Assembly: GCF_003144035.1 (NCBI RefSeq)
Contig: NZ_QFWT01000006.1
Coordinates: 1 to 64,000 of the forward strand
DNA: 64,000 nucleotides
Reading direction: 5' to 3'
Origin: Vibrio albus
Lineage (GTDB): Bacteria; Pseudomonadota; Gammaproteobacteria; Enterobacterales; Vibrionaceae
The notes below the pieces were generated by a model, which saw only the letters and a program-made list of their open reading frames with translations, did not search any database and was not told where the DNA came from. The position numbers and the translations under genes are program-made. Below are positions 1-8,896 of this stretch, piece after piece; positions within the stretch are counted from its first letter, which is position 1, and each line of letters starts with the position of its first letter.

Positions 1-5
1 GAATT

Positions 6-125
6 TGCTTGGCGACCATAGCGTTGTGGACCCACCTGATTCCATGCCGAACTCAGAAGTGAAACGCAATAGCGCCGATGGTAGTGTGGGGTTTCCCCAT
101 GTGAGAGTAGGACATCGCCAGGCTT
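6..125 (+). rRNA. rrf: 5S ribosomal RNA
   Basis: About 120 nt with the standard 5S core (CCGAACTCAGAAGTGAAAC) and complementary ends (TGCTTGGCGA at the 5' end, TCGCCAGGC near the 3' end). It is the last rRNA gene of an operon whose 16S and 23S genes lie left of the window. The ends are set by analogy with the E. coli 5S and may be off by 1-2 nt. Confidence 0.96.
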
Positions 126-135
126 TAGTTTTATT

Positions 136-156
136 TTCACTTTTTCAAAAAGTGAA
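136..156 (+). terminator. stem-loop after 5S
   Basis: TTCACTTTTT and AAAAAGTGAA form a perfect inverted repeat directly after the 5S gene. It is probably an rRNA processing or partial termination hairpin, because tRNA-Asp and a stronger terminator follow. Confidence 0.5.
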
Positions 157-196
157 GACAAAAGCGGACATTCGCACATGCGGATGATACCACTGC

Positions 197-273
197 GGAG
201 TGGTAGTTCAGTTGGTTAGAATACCGGCCTGTCACGCCGGGGGTCGCGGGTTCGAGTCCCGTCCACTCCGCCA
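197..273 (+). tRNA. tRNA-Asp (anticodon GTC)
   Basis: A 77-nt cloverleaf with CCA encoded. The acceptor arm is GGAGTGG/CCACTCC, the anticodon stem-loop is CCGGC-CTGTCAC-GCCGG, and the T arm is CGGGTTCGAGTCCCG. It lies 70 nt after 5S, the usual place for a distal tRNA of an rRNA operon, so it is likely made from the rrn transcript. Confidence 0.97.
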
Positions 274-281
274 CTTATATT

Positions 282-311
282 AAAGCCCTGTCAGAAATGA
301 CAGGGCTTTTT
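282..311 (+). terminator. rrn operon Rho-independent terminator
   Basis: Perfect 12-bp stem AAAGCCCTGTCA / TGACAGGGCTTT with a GAAA tetraloop, followed by a T run. It closes the 5S–tRNA-Asp transcript. Confidence 0.9.
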
Positions 312-338
312 TACGTTTTTAGCACAGTAAACCACTGC

Positions 339-443
339 GGAGTGGTAGTTCAGTTGGTTAGGCTGTTTGTTTAAAAGAACGCGGCCTGTCACGCCGGGGG
401 CGCGCCAAACAAGGTATCAGGGAGTCGTCCCATCCACTCTGCT
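339..443 (+). pseudogene. broken tRNA-Asp copy
   Basis: The first 22 nt are identical to the intact tRNA-Asp at 197, and about 8 nt of upstream flank also match (CCACTGCG). The anticodon region GGCCTGTCACGCCGGGGG is kept too. About 20 foreign nt interrupt the D-arm side, about 20 more replace the variable/T-arm side, and the acceptor 3' strand is degraded (CCACTCTGC). It cannot fold as a normal tRNA. The two inserts carry short complementary stretches (TGTTTG and CAAACA). It is downstream of the rrn terminator and probably silent. Confidence 0.8.
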
Positions 444-454
444 TGTAGTAAGGA

Positions 455-478
455 ACAGGCTCATCAGTATGAGCCTGT
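455..478 (-). terminator. hairpin downstream of ubiK
   Basis: Perfect 10-bp stem ACAGGCTCAT / ATGAGCCTGT with a 4-nt loop, nine bases past the ubiK stop. The T run on the minus strand is weak, so strength is uncertain. Confidence 0.6.
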
Positions 479-486
479 GGCGTGCC

Positions 487-759
487 TTATTGCTCTTTCT
501 TTTCTTCTGTATCAGCAGCCAGCTTCTCTTCAAGAGCAGTCAATTTTTGTTCCATCTCTGAAAGCTTCTGGCGAGTTCTGAGTAGAACTTGAGTCTGTAC
601 TTCAAACTCTTCCCGGCTAACCACATCCAGCTTATTTAACTGACCCTGAATAACCTGACGTACTTTTTGTTCAACATCGGCACCGAGTTCTTTTACTGGT
701 TCCGGCATGGAATCATGGATCTGCTTGGCAATCTGTTCTAGTTTCTTTGGATCAAACAT
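487..759 (-). CDS. ubiK: UbiK, ubiquinone biosynthesis accessory factor
   Basis: 90 aa, formerly YqiC/BMFP family. UbiK helps the soluble Ubi complex make coenzyme Q, together with UbiJ; this is family knowledge. The N-terminus [19 protein letters not shown] is the conserved family start, followed by an amphipathic helix and a C-terminal coiled coil (about residues 55-85, rich in E, K and Q). I chose the ATG at 759 because it gives the family's usual start and length and has an AGGAG about 8 nt upstream. An in-frame ATG 60 bases further upstream would add 20 atypical residues. It stands alone, divergent from rep across a 210-bp space. Confidence 0.93.
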   Translation of the reverse strand: MFDPKKLEQIAKQIHDSMPEPVKELGADVEQKVRQVIQGQLNKLDVVSREEFEVQTQVLLRTRQKLSEMEQKLTALEEKLAADTEEKKEQ

Positions 760-969
760 CTGACTATACTCCTGAAAATTTGTACTTATTTTAGGTAATT
801 TAGGTGGAAAAGTCGTCATAGTGCTGAGAAAAAGTATAAATTTATAGTCTGGTATTGCTCAATTATCTTGGTAGAAATTTATGCTGTCTGGTAGATAATC
901 CGAATAGCAATCAGTGCAAGGGACGATTATTATATAGCCCCTTTGATGTTTGCTTTAAGGTATCGGGTC

Positions 970-2985
970 ATGAAGTTAAATCCGCAGCAGAATGAAGCCG
1001 TAAAATTTGTCTCAGGTCCGTGCCTGGTTTTGGCTGGGGCTGGTTCAGGCAAGACCCGTGTAATCACGAACAAGATAGCCTATCTTGTGCAGCAGTGCGG
1101 ATATAAGGCCCGAAACATTGCAGCCGTTACCTTTACCAACAAAGCGGCCCGGGAGATGAAAGAACGGGTTGGACAGACGCTTGGCCGAAAAGAATCTCGG
1201 GGGCTGATGATCTCAACTTTTCATACCTTGGGTTTAAATATTATCCGTCGGGAATATAAATCACTGGGGCTCAAAGCGGGGTTTTCTCTGTTTGATGATC
1301 AGGACCAGATGGCTTTGTTAAAAGAGCTGACGGAAAAACAGCTGGACGGAGATAAAGACTTACTAAGATCTTTGCTGAGCACCATCTCCAACTGGAAGAA
1401 CGATATGCTTACGCCGGATCAGGCAAAAGCTCGGGCTCAATCGGAACAGGATCAGCTGTTTGCTTTCTGTTTTGAAATGTATCAGAACCAGATGAAAGCT
1501 TATAACGCACTCGACTTCGATGACCTAATTCTGATGCCGGTGGTGTTGTTAAAGACTAATGCAGAAGTACGTCAGCACTGGCAGAATAAAATACGTTATT
1601 TATTGGTTGATGAGTATCAGGATACAAACACCAGTCAGTATGAGCTGGTTAAACTTTTGGTCGGTGAGCGTGGTCGCCTGACTGTTGTTGGTGATGACGA
1701 TCAATCTATTTACTCCTGGCGCGGGGCAAAGCCACAAAATCTGGTACTGCTTAGTCAGGATTACCCAAGCCTGAAAGTCATCAAGCTTGAGCAGAATTAC
1801 CGTTCTACCAGCCGTATTTTGCGAGCAGCAAATATTCTGATTGCGAATAACCCACACGTGTTCGAAAAAAGACTTTTTTCTGAGCTTCCAGAGGGCGAAA
1901 AACTGAAAGTTTTGCACGCCAAAAATGAAGATCATGAAGCGGAACGCGTAACTGGCGAGCTGATTGCTCACCGTTTTCTTAACCGTACTCATTACAAAGA
2001 CTATGCAATACTCTATCGGGGTAACCATCAGTCGCGGTTAATAGAAAAGGCGTTGATGCAGAACCGGATTCCGTACCGGATTTCCGGGGGAACGTCTTTT
2101 TTCGCCCGAGCAGAAATCAAAGACATCATGGCTTATCTGCGTGTGCTGGTTAACCCAGATGACGACAATGCTTTTCTACGTATCGTTAATACCCCGAGGC
2201 GTGAAATAGGCCCAGTTACGCTGGAAAAGTTGGGAACCTACGCCAATATGCGGGGGAAAAGTCTGTTTGAAGCCAGTTTTGAGCTGGGTCTGGAACAGCA
2301 CCTCAGTGGGAGAGGCCTCGAGAATCTACGTAAGTTTACCCAATGGGTAGTGACGATAGCCGATAATGCTGAGCGTGGTAATACTGTGGATGCTGTACGA
2401 GCTTTAGTACGTGATATCCACTATGAGGACTGGTTATACGAAACCTCGACCAGTGCTAAGGCTGCGGAAATGAGGATGAAAAATGTCTCTGATCTGTACA
2501 GTTGGATTGTGGCCGATCTGGAAGGGGATAACACGGATCAGGAAGAAAAGACTCTTAAGGAAGTGGTTCAGCGTCTGACCCTGCGAGATATGATGGAGCG
2601 GGGAGAGGATGATGAAACGGCTGACCAGGTACAGTTAATGACACTGCACGCTTCTAAGGGGCTTGAGTTCCCGTATGTCTACCTGATGGGAGCTGAAGAA
2701 GGCATTCTTCCGCACCAAACCAGTATCGATGAGGAAAATGTCGATGAAGAGCGGCGTTTGGCTTATGTGGGGATCACCCGGGCTCAGAAAGAACTGACTT
2801 TTACGTTATGTCGGGAGCGTCGCCAATTTGGAGAGCTGCTTAAGCCGCAACAGAGTCGTTTTCTGGATGAGTTACCTTATGATGATGTCGAGTGGGAAAT
2901 GGTGAAGAAACCGCAGTCTCAGGAAGAAAGAATGGCGAAAGGTCAGGCACATATTGCTAACTTACGTTCGATGTTTAATAAATAA
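970..2985 (+). CDS. rep: ATP-dependent DNA helicase Rep
   Basis: 671 aa, superfamily 1A 3'-5' helicase that helps the replisome past DNA-bound proteins and acts at PriC-dependent restart. Walker A AGAGSGKT is at residues 22-29, motif II DEYQDTN follows, then the [13 protein letters not shown] block, the [14 protein letters not shown] motif and the [11 protein letters not shown] motif near the end. Length matches E. coli Rep (673 aa), and the start [11 protein letters not shown] is Rep-like rather than UvrD-like. An in-frame ATG at 943 is rejected because it would add nine non-conserved residues; a TAAGG lies before the chosen ATG. It is followed directly by the tRNA cluster. Confidence 0.96.
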   Translation: MKLNPQQNEAVKFVSGPCLVLAGAGSGKTRVITNKIAYLVQQCGYKARNIAAVTFTNKAAREMKERVGQTLGRKESRGLMISTFHTLGLNIIRREYKSLGLKAGFSLFDDQDQMALLKELTEKQLDGDKDLLRSLLSTISNWKNDMLTPDQAKARAQSEQDQLFAFCFEMYQNQMKAYNALDFDDLILMPVVLLKTNAEVRQHWQNKIRYLLVDEYQDTNTSQYELVKLLVGERGRLTVVGDDDQSIYSWRGAKPQNLVLLSQDYPSLKVIKLEQNYRSTSRILRAANILIANNPHVFEKRLFSELPEGEKLKVLHAKNEDHEAERVTGELIAHRFLNRTHYKDYAILYRGNHQSRLIEKALMQNRIPYRISGGTSFFARAEIKDIMAYLRVLVNPDDDNAFLRIVNTPRREIGPVTLEKLGTYANMRGKSLFEASFELGLEQHLSGRGLENLRKFTQWVVTIADNAERGNTVDAVRALVRDIHYEDWLYETSTSAKAAEMRMKNVSDLYSWIVADLEGDNTDQEEKTLKEVVQRLTLRDMMERGEDDETADQVQLMTLHASKGLEFPYVYLMGAEEGILPHQTSIDEENVDEERRLAYVGITRAQKELTFTLCRERRQFGELLKPQQSRFLDELPYDDVEWEMVKKPQSQEERMAKGQAHIANLRSMFNK

Positions 2986-3037
2986 GGCTGAAACTGCTGA
3001 AAAAGCCAACAATCGAGAAAAAAAGTGCAAAAAAGGG

Positions 3038-3066
3038 TGGACTCATACCAGTGATATACGTATTAT
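3038..3066 (+). promoter_or_regulatory. candidate promoter of the tRNA cluster
   Basis: TGGACT (-35-like, 4/6) and TATTAT (-10) are separated by 17 nt, and transcription would start some 15 nt before tRNA-Arg. A GC-rich stretch follows the -10, as at stringently controlled stable-RNA promoters. By eye only. Confidence 0.4.
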
Positions 3067-3087
3067 TCCACTCCGCCGATAGGGCAT

Positions 3088-3164
<77 letters not shown>

Positions 3165-3201
3165 TTTCGGAGGGCCCTGGACATATATCGGTAAAAATAG
3201 T

Positions 3202-3278
3202 GGTGGCTATAGCTCAGTTGGTAGAGCCCCGGATTGTGATTCCGGTTGTCGCGAGTTCAAGTCTCGTTAGCCACCCCA
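3202..3278 (+). tRNA. tRNA-His (anticodon GTG), copy 1
   Basis: 77 nt including the extra G at -1 typical of tRNA-His. Acceptor GGTGGCT/AGCCACC, anticodon loop TTGTGAT, T arm CGAGTTCAAGTCTCG. Every base is repeated in copy 2 at 3448. Confidence 0.96.
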
Positions 3279-3330
3279 TTATTCAGGTAGCATTGCTTCC
3301 TTTTTCGGTGTAACCGGGAAGAAATAAAGT

Positions 3331-3407
<77 letters not shown>

Positions 3408-3447
3408 CTTTTCAAATCCATCATTGTTTGATGGTTTTTATCTCAGC

Positions 3448-3524
3448 GGTGGCTATAGCTCAGTTGGTAGAGCCCCGGATTGTGATTCCGGTTGTCGCGA
3501 GTTCAAGTCTCGTTAGCCACCCCA
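3448..3524 (+). tRNA. tRNA-His (anticodon GTG), copy 2
   Basis: Identical to the tRNA-His at 3202. It is part of the duplicated His-Pro unit. Confidence 0.96.
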
Positions 3525-3576
3525 TCATTCAGGTAGCATTGCTTCCTTTTTCGGTGTAACCGGGAAGAAATAAAGT

Positions 3577-3653
<77 letters not shown>

Positions 3654-3658
3654 CCTTT

Positions 3659-3690
3659 AAAGCCTCAGTCGAAAGACTGGGGCTTTTTTT
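3659..3690 (+). terminator. terminator of the tRNA cluster
   Basis: Stem AAAGCCTCAGTC / GACTGGGGCTTT with a GAAA loop and a run of T. Confidence 0.9.
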
Positions 3691-3696
3691 CGATCT

Positions 3697-3774
3697 GCGC
3701 ATCAGTTTAGTTTAGAAAGCATATAGAGGGTCGGGGGTTCGGCTATTCCTTGAATCCGGCTCTTCACTGACCAC
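3697..3774 (+). pseudogene. broken tRNA-Pro 3' half
   Basis: Reads GCGCATC, a degraded anticodon region, then GAGGGTCGGGGGTTCG exactly as in the intact tRNA-Pro. Eleven foreign bases (GCTATTCCTTG) then split the T loop before AATCC and CTCTTCACTGACCACC. It begins 44 nt after the intact gene and also repeats the terminator that follows it. It lacks a D arm and a normal anticodon stem, so it is not functional as a tRNA. Confidence 0.75.
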
Positions 3775-3777
3775 CTT

Positions 3778-3806
3778 AAAGCCTCGTCATCTGACGGGGC
3801 TTTTTG
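3778..3806 (+). terminator. second terminator, part of the broken tRNA-Pro copy
   Basis: AAAGCCTCGTCA / TGACGGGGCTTT followed by T5. It is related in sequence to the terminator at 3659, so the duplication covered tRNA end plus terminator. Confidence 0.75.
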
Positions 3807-4370
3807 TTTTAACTCTATCTGAGTACGGCTTATAGGGTGCTTGATACGGTATCTTTATGCAAGATTCATCTGATATTATTCCATTTAATATATGCATTAT
3901 CCGTTTTTGTGCCTTTTTTATGGTTTTTCTGTTCTGAATTAACGCAAATTATTGAAATAATATACTGATGATTTCGATTGCATCTGGGCTTTGTTTCTCT
4001 GATTTGGGGTAATGGCTGGCATAATGATTCATTTTTGTTGGTTTTTTGGAAATTCTGTTTATGCGATCAATATCTCCTTTTTATAGGTTAATATCCTTAT
4101 TTTGGTGCGTTTTGATCGCAGATAGGTCATTTTTGTTGGATTACAATAGTGTGCAAAATGAATAAATATTGATTTCAAATGCTTTAAAATTGCTTTCATG
4201 CCGTTTTTTATTCTCCATTTCTTGCATTTGTCTGTGTTTTTTGCCAAATTTAGCTGCTGCTTAATTATCAGAGTCTTCTTCTGATAACGAATGGACTTCA
4301 CTTATGCCAAGATGGATATTAGCTCAGTTGAGTAATGGTCAGGGCATAAAGACAAGACAGAGGACTTCAA
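3807..4370. other. AT-rich intergenic region before the ABC operon
   Basis: 564 bases, visibly more AT-rich than its neighbours. I see no convincing gene; the longest open frame (minus strand, 80 codons) is Lys/Ile-rich with no recognisable features. It holds an 8-bp inverted repeat (4265-4287), two copies of CATTTTTGTTGG about 100 bases apart, and a GAGGA ribosome-binding site just before 4371. Probably the regulatory region of the ABC operon. No clear -35/-10 pair could be chosen. Confidence 0.5.
4265..4287. promoter_or_regulatory. inverted repeat upstream of the ABC operon (possible operator)
   Basis: TTATCAGA and TCTGATAA flank a 7-nt spacer, 84 nt before the first start codon. It could bind a dimeric regulator or form a small hairpin. 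No regulator is assigned. Confidence 0.3.
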
Positions 4371-6080
4371 ATGTCACTTCTTGAGGTTAAAAACCTTCGA
4401 ATTGAATACCCATCCCGCCATGGTGTACACGCTGCTGTAAAGTCACTTTCTTTTTCTATTGAGCGTGGTGAAATTGTTGGTGTTGTGGGTGAGTCTGGTG
4501 CCGGTAAATCTACGGTTGGTAATGCGGTAATAGATTTGCTTAGTCCACCGGGACAAATCGCCAGTGGTGATGTATACCTTGATGGTGAAAAGATATCTGG
4601 TCTTAAACCAGAAGAGATGCGCAAAGTGCGCGGTTCCAAAATTGGATTTATTTTCCAGGATCCGATGACTTCCCTGAACCCGCTGTTCACTGTAGAACAG
4701 CAATTGAAAGAAACTATCCACGCAAATATGAATGTGTCCGACCAGGAAGCGTATGGTCGTGCGTTAGCTTTGATGAATCAGGTGGGCATTCCGCAGCCGG
4801 AAAACCGTCTGAAGCAGTACCCTCATCAGTTTTCTGGTGGTATGCGTCAGCGGGTGGTGATTGCTATTGCTCTGGCTGGCGAGCCAGACCTGATTATTGC
4901 CGATGAACCGACAACGGCACTGGACGTATCTATTCAGGACCAAATTCTGAGCCTGATTCGTGAGCTATGCGTAAAGAATAACGTTGGCTGTATGCTGGTT
5001 ACCCACGATATGGGTGTGGTTTCGAACGTAACCGATAAGGTGGCGGTGATGTACCGTGGCGACCTGGTTGAGTTTGGTAAGACAGATAAGGTTCTGGGTA
5101 ATCCAGATCACCCTTATACCCGCAGTCTTATTTCTGCTGTTCCTCGTTCAGACGTGAAGCTGGATAGGTTCCCTCTGGTCAGCTATATCGAAGAAGCGAC
5201 GGAGATGAAATCGCTGGATATTAAGAATCACTGGCTGGGTCAGAGTCAGGATCAGCGTTCATATACAGGGCCGCTTCTTAACGTAGAGAATGTTAACCTA
5301 CGCTTTATCACCAAAGATTCCTTGTTTGAAAGCCGTCGTGAATATGTGCAGGCCTCGAACAATGTCAGCTTTGAAGTATTTGAAGGGGAAACCTTTGGTC
5401 TGGTTGGTGAGTCAGGTTCCGGTAAGTCGACCATCGCCCGTGTGATCGCCGGTCTGTATACGCCGAACTCTGGTAAGGTGACCTTTGAAGGTATTGACCT
5501 GACCGCACTGACGTCAGAAAAAGCCCGCCGCCCTATGCGTCGTCAGATGCAGATGGTATTCCAGAATCCATATACCTCCATGAACTCACGCATGAAGGTC
5601 TTTGACATTATTGCTGAGCCGATCCGGTTCCATAAACTGACCCGTAATGAAAGTGAGACTCGTCAGATAGTGTATGACCTGCTGGATCACGTGGGATTGG
5701 GAAGAATGGCCGGTTTGAAATACCCTCATGAGTTTTCTGGTGGTCAGCGTCAGCGTATTTCTATTGCCCGTGCGTTGGCTACGCGTCCACGCCTGCTGAT
5801 TTGTGATGAGCCAACTTCTGCGCTGGATGTTTCCGTTCAGGCTCAGATTCTGAACCTGCTGAAAGATCTACAGAGTGAACTTAACCTGACCATGCTGTTT
5901 ATCAGTCATGATCTCCCGGTTATCCGTCAGATGTGTGACCGTATCGGGGTGATGAAAATGGGAACTTTGCTGGAAGTGGCCCCGACTGAGCAGTTATTTA
6001 ATAATCCACACCATGAATACAGTAAGCAATTGATTTCTCTTATGCCGGAATTTACCGGATTAAGAGAGGATGTTGCTTAA
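4371..6080 (+). CDS. peptide-type ABC transporter, fused double ATP-binding protein
   Basis: 569 aa holding two complete ABC ATPase domains, like DppD and DppF joined in one chain (GsiA-like arrangement). Domain 1 has Walker A GESGAGKST at 40-48, signature FSGGMRQR at 154 and Walker B DE at 178-179. Domain 2 has GESGSGKST at 346-354, FSGGQRQR at 455 and DE at 479-480. The oligopeptide-type C-terminal segment (NPDHPYTRSLISAVPR) follows domain 1. It should energise import from the cytoplasmic face. It is first in an operon with the binding protein and two permeases; the usual order in this family puts the binding protein first. AGAGGAC precedes the ATG. Substrate (peptides or another oligomer) cannot be told from sequence alone. 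Confidence 0.9.
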   Translation: MSLLEVKNLRIEYPSRHGVHAAVKSLSFSIERGEIVGVVGESGAGKSTVGNAVIDLLSPPGQIASGDVYLDGEKISGLKPEEMRKVRGSKIGFIFQDPMTSLNPLFTVEQQLKETIHANMNVSDQEAYGRALALMNQVGIPQPENRLKQYPHQFSGGMRQRVVIAIALAGEPDLIIADEPTTALDVSIQDQILSLIRELCVKNNVGCMLVTHDMGVVSNVTDKVAVMYRGDLVEFGKTDKVLGNPDHPYTRSLISAVPRSDVKLDRFPLVSYIEEATEMKSLDIKNHWLGQSQDQRSYTGPLLNVENVNLRFITKDSLFESRREYVQASNNVSFEVFEGETFGLVGESGSGKSTIARVIAGLYTPNSGKVTFEGIDLTALTSEKARRPMRRQMQMVFQNPYTSMNSRMKVFDIIAEPIRFHKLTRNESETRQIVYDLLDHVGLGRMAGLKYPHEFSGGQRQRISIARALATRPRLLICDEPTSALDVSVQAQILNLLKDLQSELNLTMLFISHDLPVIRQMCDRIGVMKMGTLLEVAPTEQLFNNPHHEYSKQLISLMPEFTGLREDVA

Positions 6081-6153
6081 ATTAAAATATAAATACACAG
6101 AAGCACACACAACAAACAAAAGGGATAAGGATTCCCGCATAAGGAGTTATGCT

Positions 6154-7707
6154 ATGAAAACCATTAAGACCAAACTTACCGTTGCTCTGATGGCTGCTGG
6201 CCTGAGCCTGAGTGCAATGGCTGCAGATATTACCGTTGCTTATGATGCTGATCCGGTATCAATGGACCCGCATGAGCAGCTTTCAGGTGGTACCCTGCAG
6301 ATGTCTCATATGGTGTTTGACCCACTGGTACGTTATACCCAGGCTCTGGATTTTGAACCTCGTCTGGCGGAAAGCTGGAAGCGTGTTGATGAGACAACCT
6401 TCCGTTTTAACCTGCGTAAAGGTGTGAAATTCCATTCCGGTAATGCAATGACCGCTGATGATGTCGTGTGGACCTTTGAGCGTCTGCAACATTCACCGGA
6501 CTTTAAGGCTATCTTTGCACCGTTTGAGAAGATGGTGAAAGTGGATGACTACACCGTTGATATCGTATCAAAAGAAGCGTTCCCTCTGGTTCTTCAGACG
6601 GCGACTTATATCTTCCCAATGGATAAAGCGTTCTACTCAGGCACAACTGAAGAAGGCAAAGACAAATCTGAAATTGTGAAGCACGGTAACTCCTTTGCGT
6701 CTACTCATGTTTCCGGTACAGGTCCGTTTATCGTGACTTCTCGTGAGCAGGGTGTAAAAGTGGAATTTGAACGTTTTGAGGATTACTGGGACACAGAATC
6801 CAAAGGCAACGTTGATCACCTGACACTGGTACCAATCAAAGAAGACGCAACCCGTGTTGCAGCATTGCTTTCTGGTGATGTGGATATGATTGCACCGGTA
6901 GCACCGAATGATCAGCGCCGTGTTGATAGTGCCAGTGGCGTGGATCTTGTGACGCTGCCAGGTACCCGCATTATCACTTTCCAGATGAACCAGAACAGTA
7001 ATGAAGCGCTGAAAGATGCCCGGGTTCGTCAGGCGATAGTCTATGCGATCAACAACGAAGGTATCGCGAAGAAGATCATGAAAGGTTTTGCAACAGCTGC
7101 GGGTCAGCAGAGCCCAGAAGGTTATGCGGGCTATAACCCGGATTTGAAACCGCGTTATGACCTGAAGAAAGCGAAACAACTGATGAAAGAAGCGGGTTAT
7201 GAAGATGGCTTTACGCTGAGCATGATCGCACCGAATAACCGTTATGTGAACGATGCTAAGGTGGCTCAGGCTGCGGCAGCAATGCTGTCTAAGATCGGTA
7301 TCAAAGTGGATCTGAAAACCATGCCTAAGGCGCAGTACTGGCCTGAATTTGATAAGTGTGCAGCAGACATGCTGATGATTGGGTGGCATTCGGATACTGA
7401 AGATTCTGCGAACTTCTCAGAGTTCCTGACAATGACCCGTAATGAAGAAACGGGTCGTGGTCAGTACAACTGTGGCCACTACTCAAACCCTGAGGTGGAT
7501 CGTCTGGTGGAAGATGCAAACGTTGAAACCGATCCGGCTAAGCGTGCGAAAATGCTGCAACAGGTGGAAGCAACTCTGTATAACGATGCTGCGTTTGTTC
7601 CCCTGCACTGGCAGAACCTGGCGTGGGGTGCTAAATCTAATGTGGATATCGCACCTATCGTGAACGCTATGAACTTCCCTTACTTCGGTGATTTGGAAGT
7701 GAAATAA
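6154..7707 (+). CDS. ABC transporter periplasmic substrate-binding protein (family 5, DppA/OppA-like)
   Basis: 517 aa. A signal peptide occupies residues 1 to about 23 (basic MKTIKTK start, hydrophobic core, AMA then ADITV). The mature part has the family-5 opening TVAYDADPVSMDPHEQ, the RLAESWKRVD segment and the DARVRQAIVYAINNE segment. Family members bind di- and oligopeptides, nickel or oligosaccharides; the cargo here is unknown. I chose the ATG at 6154, with AAGGAG eight bases upstream, which gives a clean signal peptide. A longer open frame extends back to 6070 but would bury the signal. It lies 73 bp after the ATPase gene and is followed by a strong hairpin that may favour high expression of this subunit. 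Confidence 0.92.
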   Translation: MKTIKTKLTVALMAAGLSLSAMAADITVAYDADPVSMDPHEQLSGGTLQMSHMVFDPLVRYTQALDFEPRLAESWKRVDETTFRFNLRKGVKFHSGNAMTADDVVWTFERLQHSPDFKAIFAPFEKMVKVDDYTVDIVSKEAFPLVLQTATYIFPMDKAFYSGTTEEGKDKSEIVKHGNSFASTHVSGTGPFIVTSREQGVKVEFERFEDYWDTESKGNVDHLTLVPIKEDATRVAALLSGDVDMIAPVAPNDQRRVDSASGVDLVTLPGTRIITFQMNQNSNEALKDARVRQAIVYAINNEGIAKKIMKGFATAAGQQSPEGYAGYNPDLKPRYDLKKAKQLMKEAGYEDGFTLSMIAPNNRYVNDAKVAQAAAAMLSKIGIKVDLKTMPKAQYWPEFDKCAADMLMIGWHSDTEDSANFSEFLTMTRNEETGRGQYNCGHYSNPEVDRLVEDANVETDPAKRAKMLQQVEATLYNDAAFVPLHWQNLAWGAKSNVDIAPIVNAMNFPYFGDLEVK

Positions 7708-7735
7708 CCAAGCAAAGTGATTTATTTTGCTGAAG

Positions 7736-7759
7736 AGATCCCCGCAAATGCGGGGATCT
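7736..7759 (+). terminator. strong stem-loop between binding protein and permease
   Basis: Perfect 11-bp GC-rich stem AGATCCCCGCA / TGCGGGGATCT with a 2-nt centre. The T run after it is poor, and the permease genes follow in the same direction after 160 bp. It may be an attenuator or an mRNA-stabilising hairpin that raises binding-protein levels over permease levels, as in other importer operons. Confidence 0.6.
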
Positions 7760-7917
7760 GTCTGCTGGGCTCCTATATTTTACTAGCCAGACAGCGGCAG
7801 AGAGTATTACCCGGGATATTTCCGGTTAGGGCACACAGTCTTATTTCAGTCGGGCTGAGTGTTGTATTGCGATTTATTAATGAAGACTGAATTTTTGATG
7901 ATTGTAAGGGGCAAGAA

Positions 7918-8895
7918 ATGTTTTCGTTTCTGGTCAAACGCCTGTTTCAGGCTCTGATTGTAATGTTTGTCATCAGCGTAGTTGCGTTTTCTATCCAGGA
8001 CAACCTTGGGGACCCGTTACGTGAGCTGGTAGGGCAGTCTGTATCTGAAGCTGAACGCCAGGCACTGCGAGATGAACTGGGGCTGAATGACCCGTTTATG
8101 ACGAAGTACACACGCTTTGTAACTAACGCCGTGCAAGGTGACTTAGGGACTTCCTATTTCTTTAAAAAACCAGCCACAGAAGTGATTCTGGAAAAACTGG
8201 TTGCGACGCTGGAGCTGGTATTCGGTGCCTCGTTGATCATTATTGGTTTATCCATTCCGCTTGGCGTGTATTCGGCCATTCACCCGAAAAGCTTTTTTAC
8301 TAAAGTCGTTATGGCATTCAGTAGTATCGGGATTTCTGTTCCGGTATTCCTGACCGCTATTATGCTGATGTACATATTCTCTATTGAACTGGGCTGGCTT
8401 CCCTCTTACGGGCGTGGTGAGACGTTTAATCTGTTAGGTTGGGAGTCCGGTTTCTTTACGCTGGATGGCCTGGCTCATCTGGTGCTACCGTGTATTTCTC
8501 TGGCCTCTATCATGCTGCCTCTGTTTATCCGTCTGGTGCGTTCTGAAATGCTGGAGGTACTGAGCTCGGAGTATATTAAATTTGCCAAGGCTAAGGGCCT
8601 GCCGATGAAGAAAGTGTATTATCAGCACGCTCTGAAAAATACCATGCTACCGGTTCTGACGGTGGGTGGTGTACAGCTTGGTCTGATGGTGGCCTATACC
8701 ATACTGACAGAAACGGTATTCCAGTGGCCGGGAACCGGCTTCCTGTTCCTGGAGGCGATTAACCGTGTGGATACACCGCTTATTACTGCCTATGTGATTT
8801 TTGTGGGTCTGATTTTTGTGGTGACGAACACCATTATCGATTTGTTATACGGGCTGATTAACCCGACAGTGAACCTGACAGGTAAAGGAGCCTGA
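7918..8895 (+). CDS. ABC transporter permease, DppB/OppB-like
   Basis: 325 aa inner-membrane permease. The N-terminus MFSFLVKRLFQALIVMFVIS is the typical first helix of the B-type subunit, followed by a periplasmic loop and further helices. The EAA loop that docks the ATPase reads YIKFAKAKGLPMKKVYYQHA, and the QWPGTG motif lies near the end. AAGGGG precedes the ATG. It forms the transmembrane pore with the next gene. The 210-bp gap from the binding protein holds the hairpin at 7736. Confidence 0.92.
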   Translation: MFSFLVKRLFQALIVMFVISVVAFSIQDNLGDPLRELVGQSVSEAERQALRDELGLNDPFMTKYTRFVTNAVQGDLGTSYFFKKPATEVILEKLVATLELVFGASLIIIGLSIPLGVYSAIHPKSFFTKVVMAFSSIGISVPVFLTAIMLMYIFSIELGWLPSYGRGETFNLLGWESGFFTLDGLAHLVLPCISLASIMLPLFIRLVRSEMLEVLSSEYIKFAKAKGLPMKKVYYQHALKNTMLPVLTVGGVQLGLMVAYTILTETVFQWPGTGFLFLEAINRVDTPLITAYVIFVGLIFVVTNTIIDLLYGLINPTVNLTGKGA

Positions 8896-8896
8896 T

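Noticed and set aside
3069..3078. CCACTCCGCC before tRNA-Arg, identical to the end of tRNA-Asp
   Set aside because: Only 10 nt, with no further tRNA similarity; could be chance or the promoter discriminator.
4059..4301. 80-codon minus-strand frame in the AT-rich gap
   Set aside because: Lys/Ile-rich translation, no ribosome-binding site, no family resemblance; typical of chance frames in AT-rich DNA.
4322..4332. TAGCTCAGTTG before the ABC operon, like a tRNA D arm
   Set aside because: No acceptor, anticodon or T arm around it; too short to call a tRNA relic.
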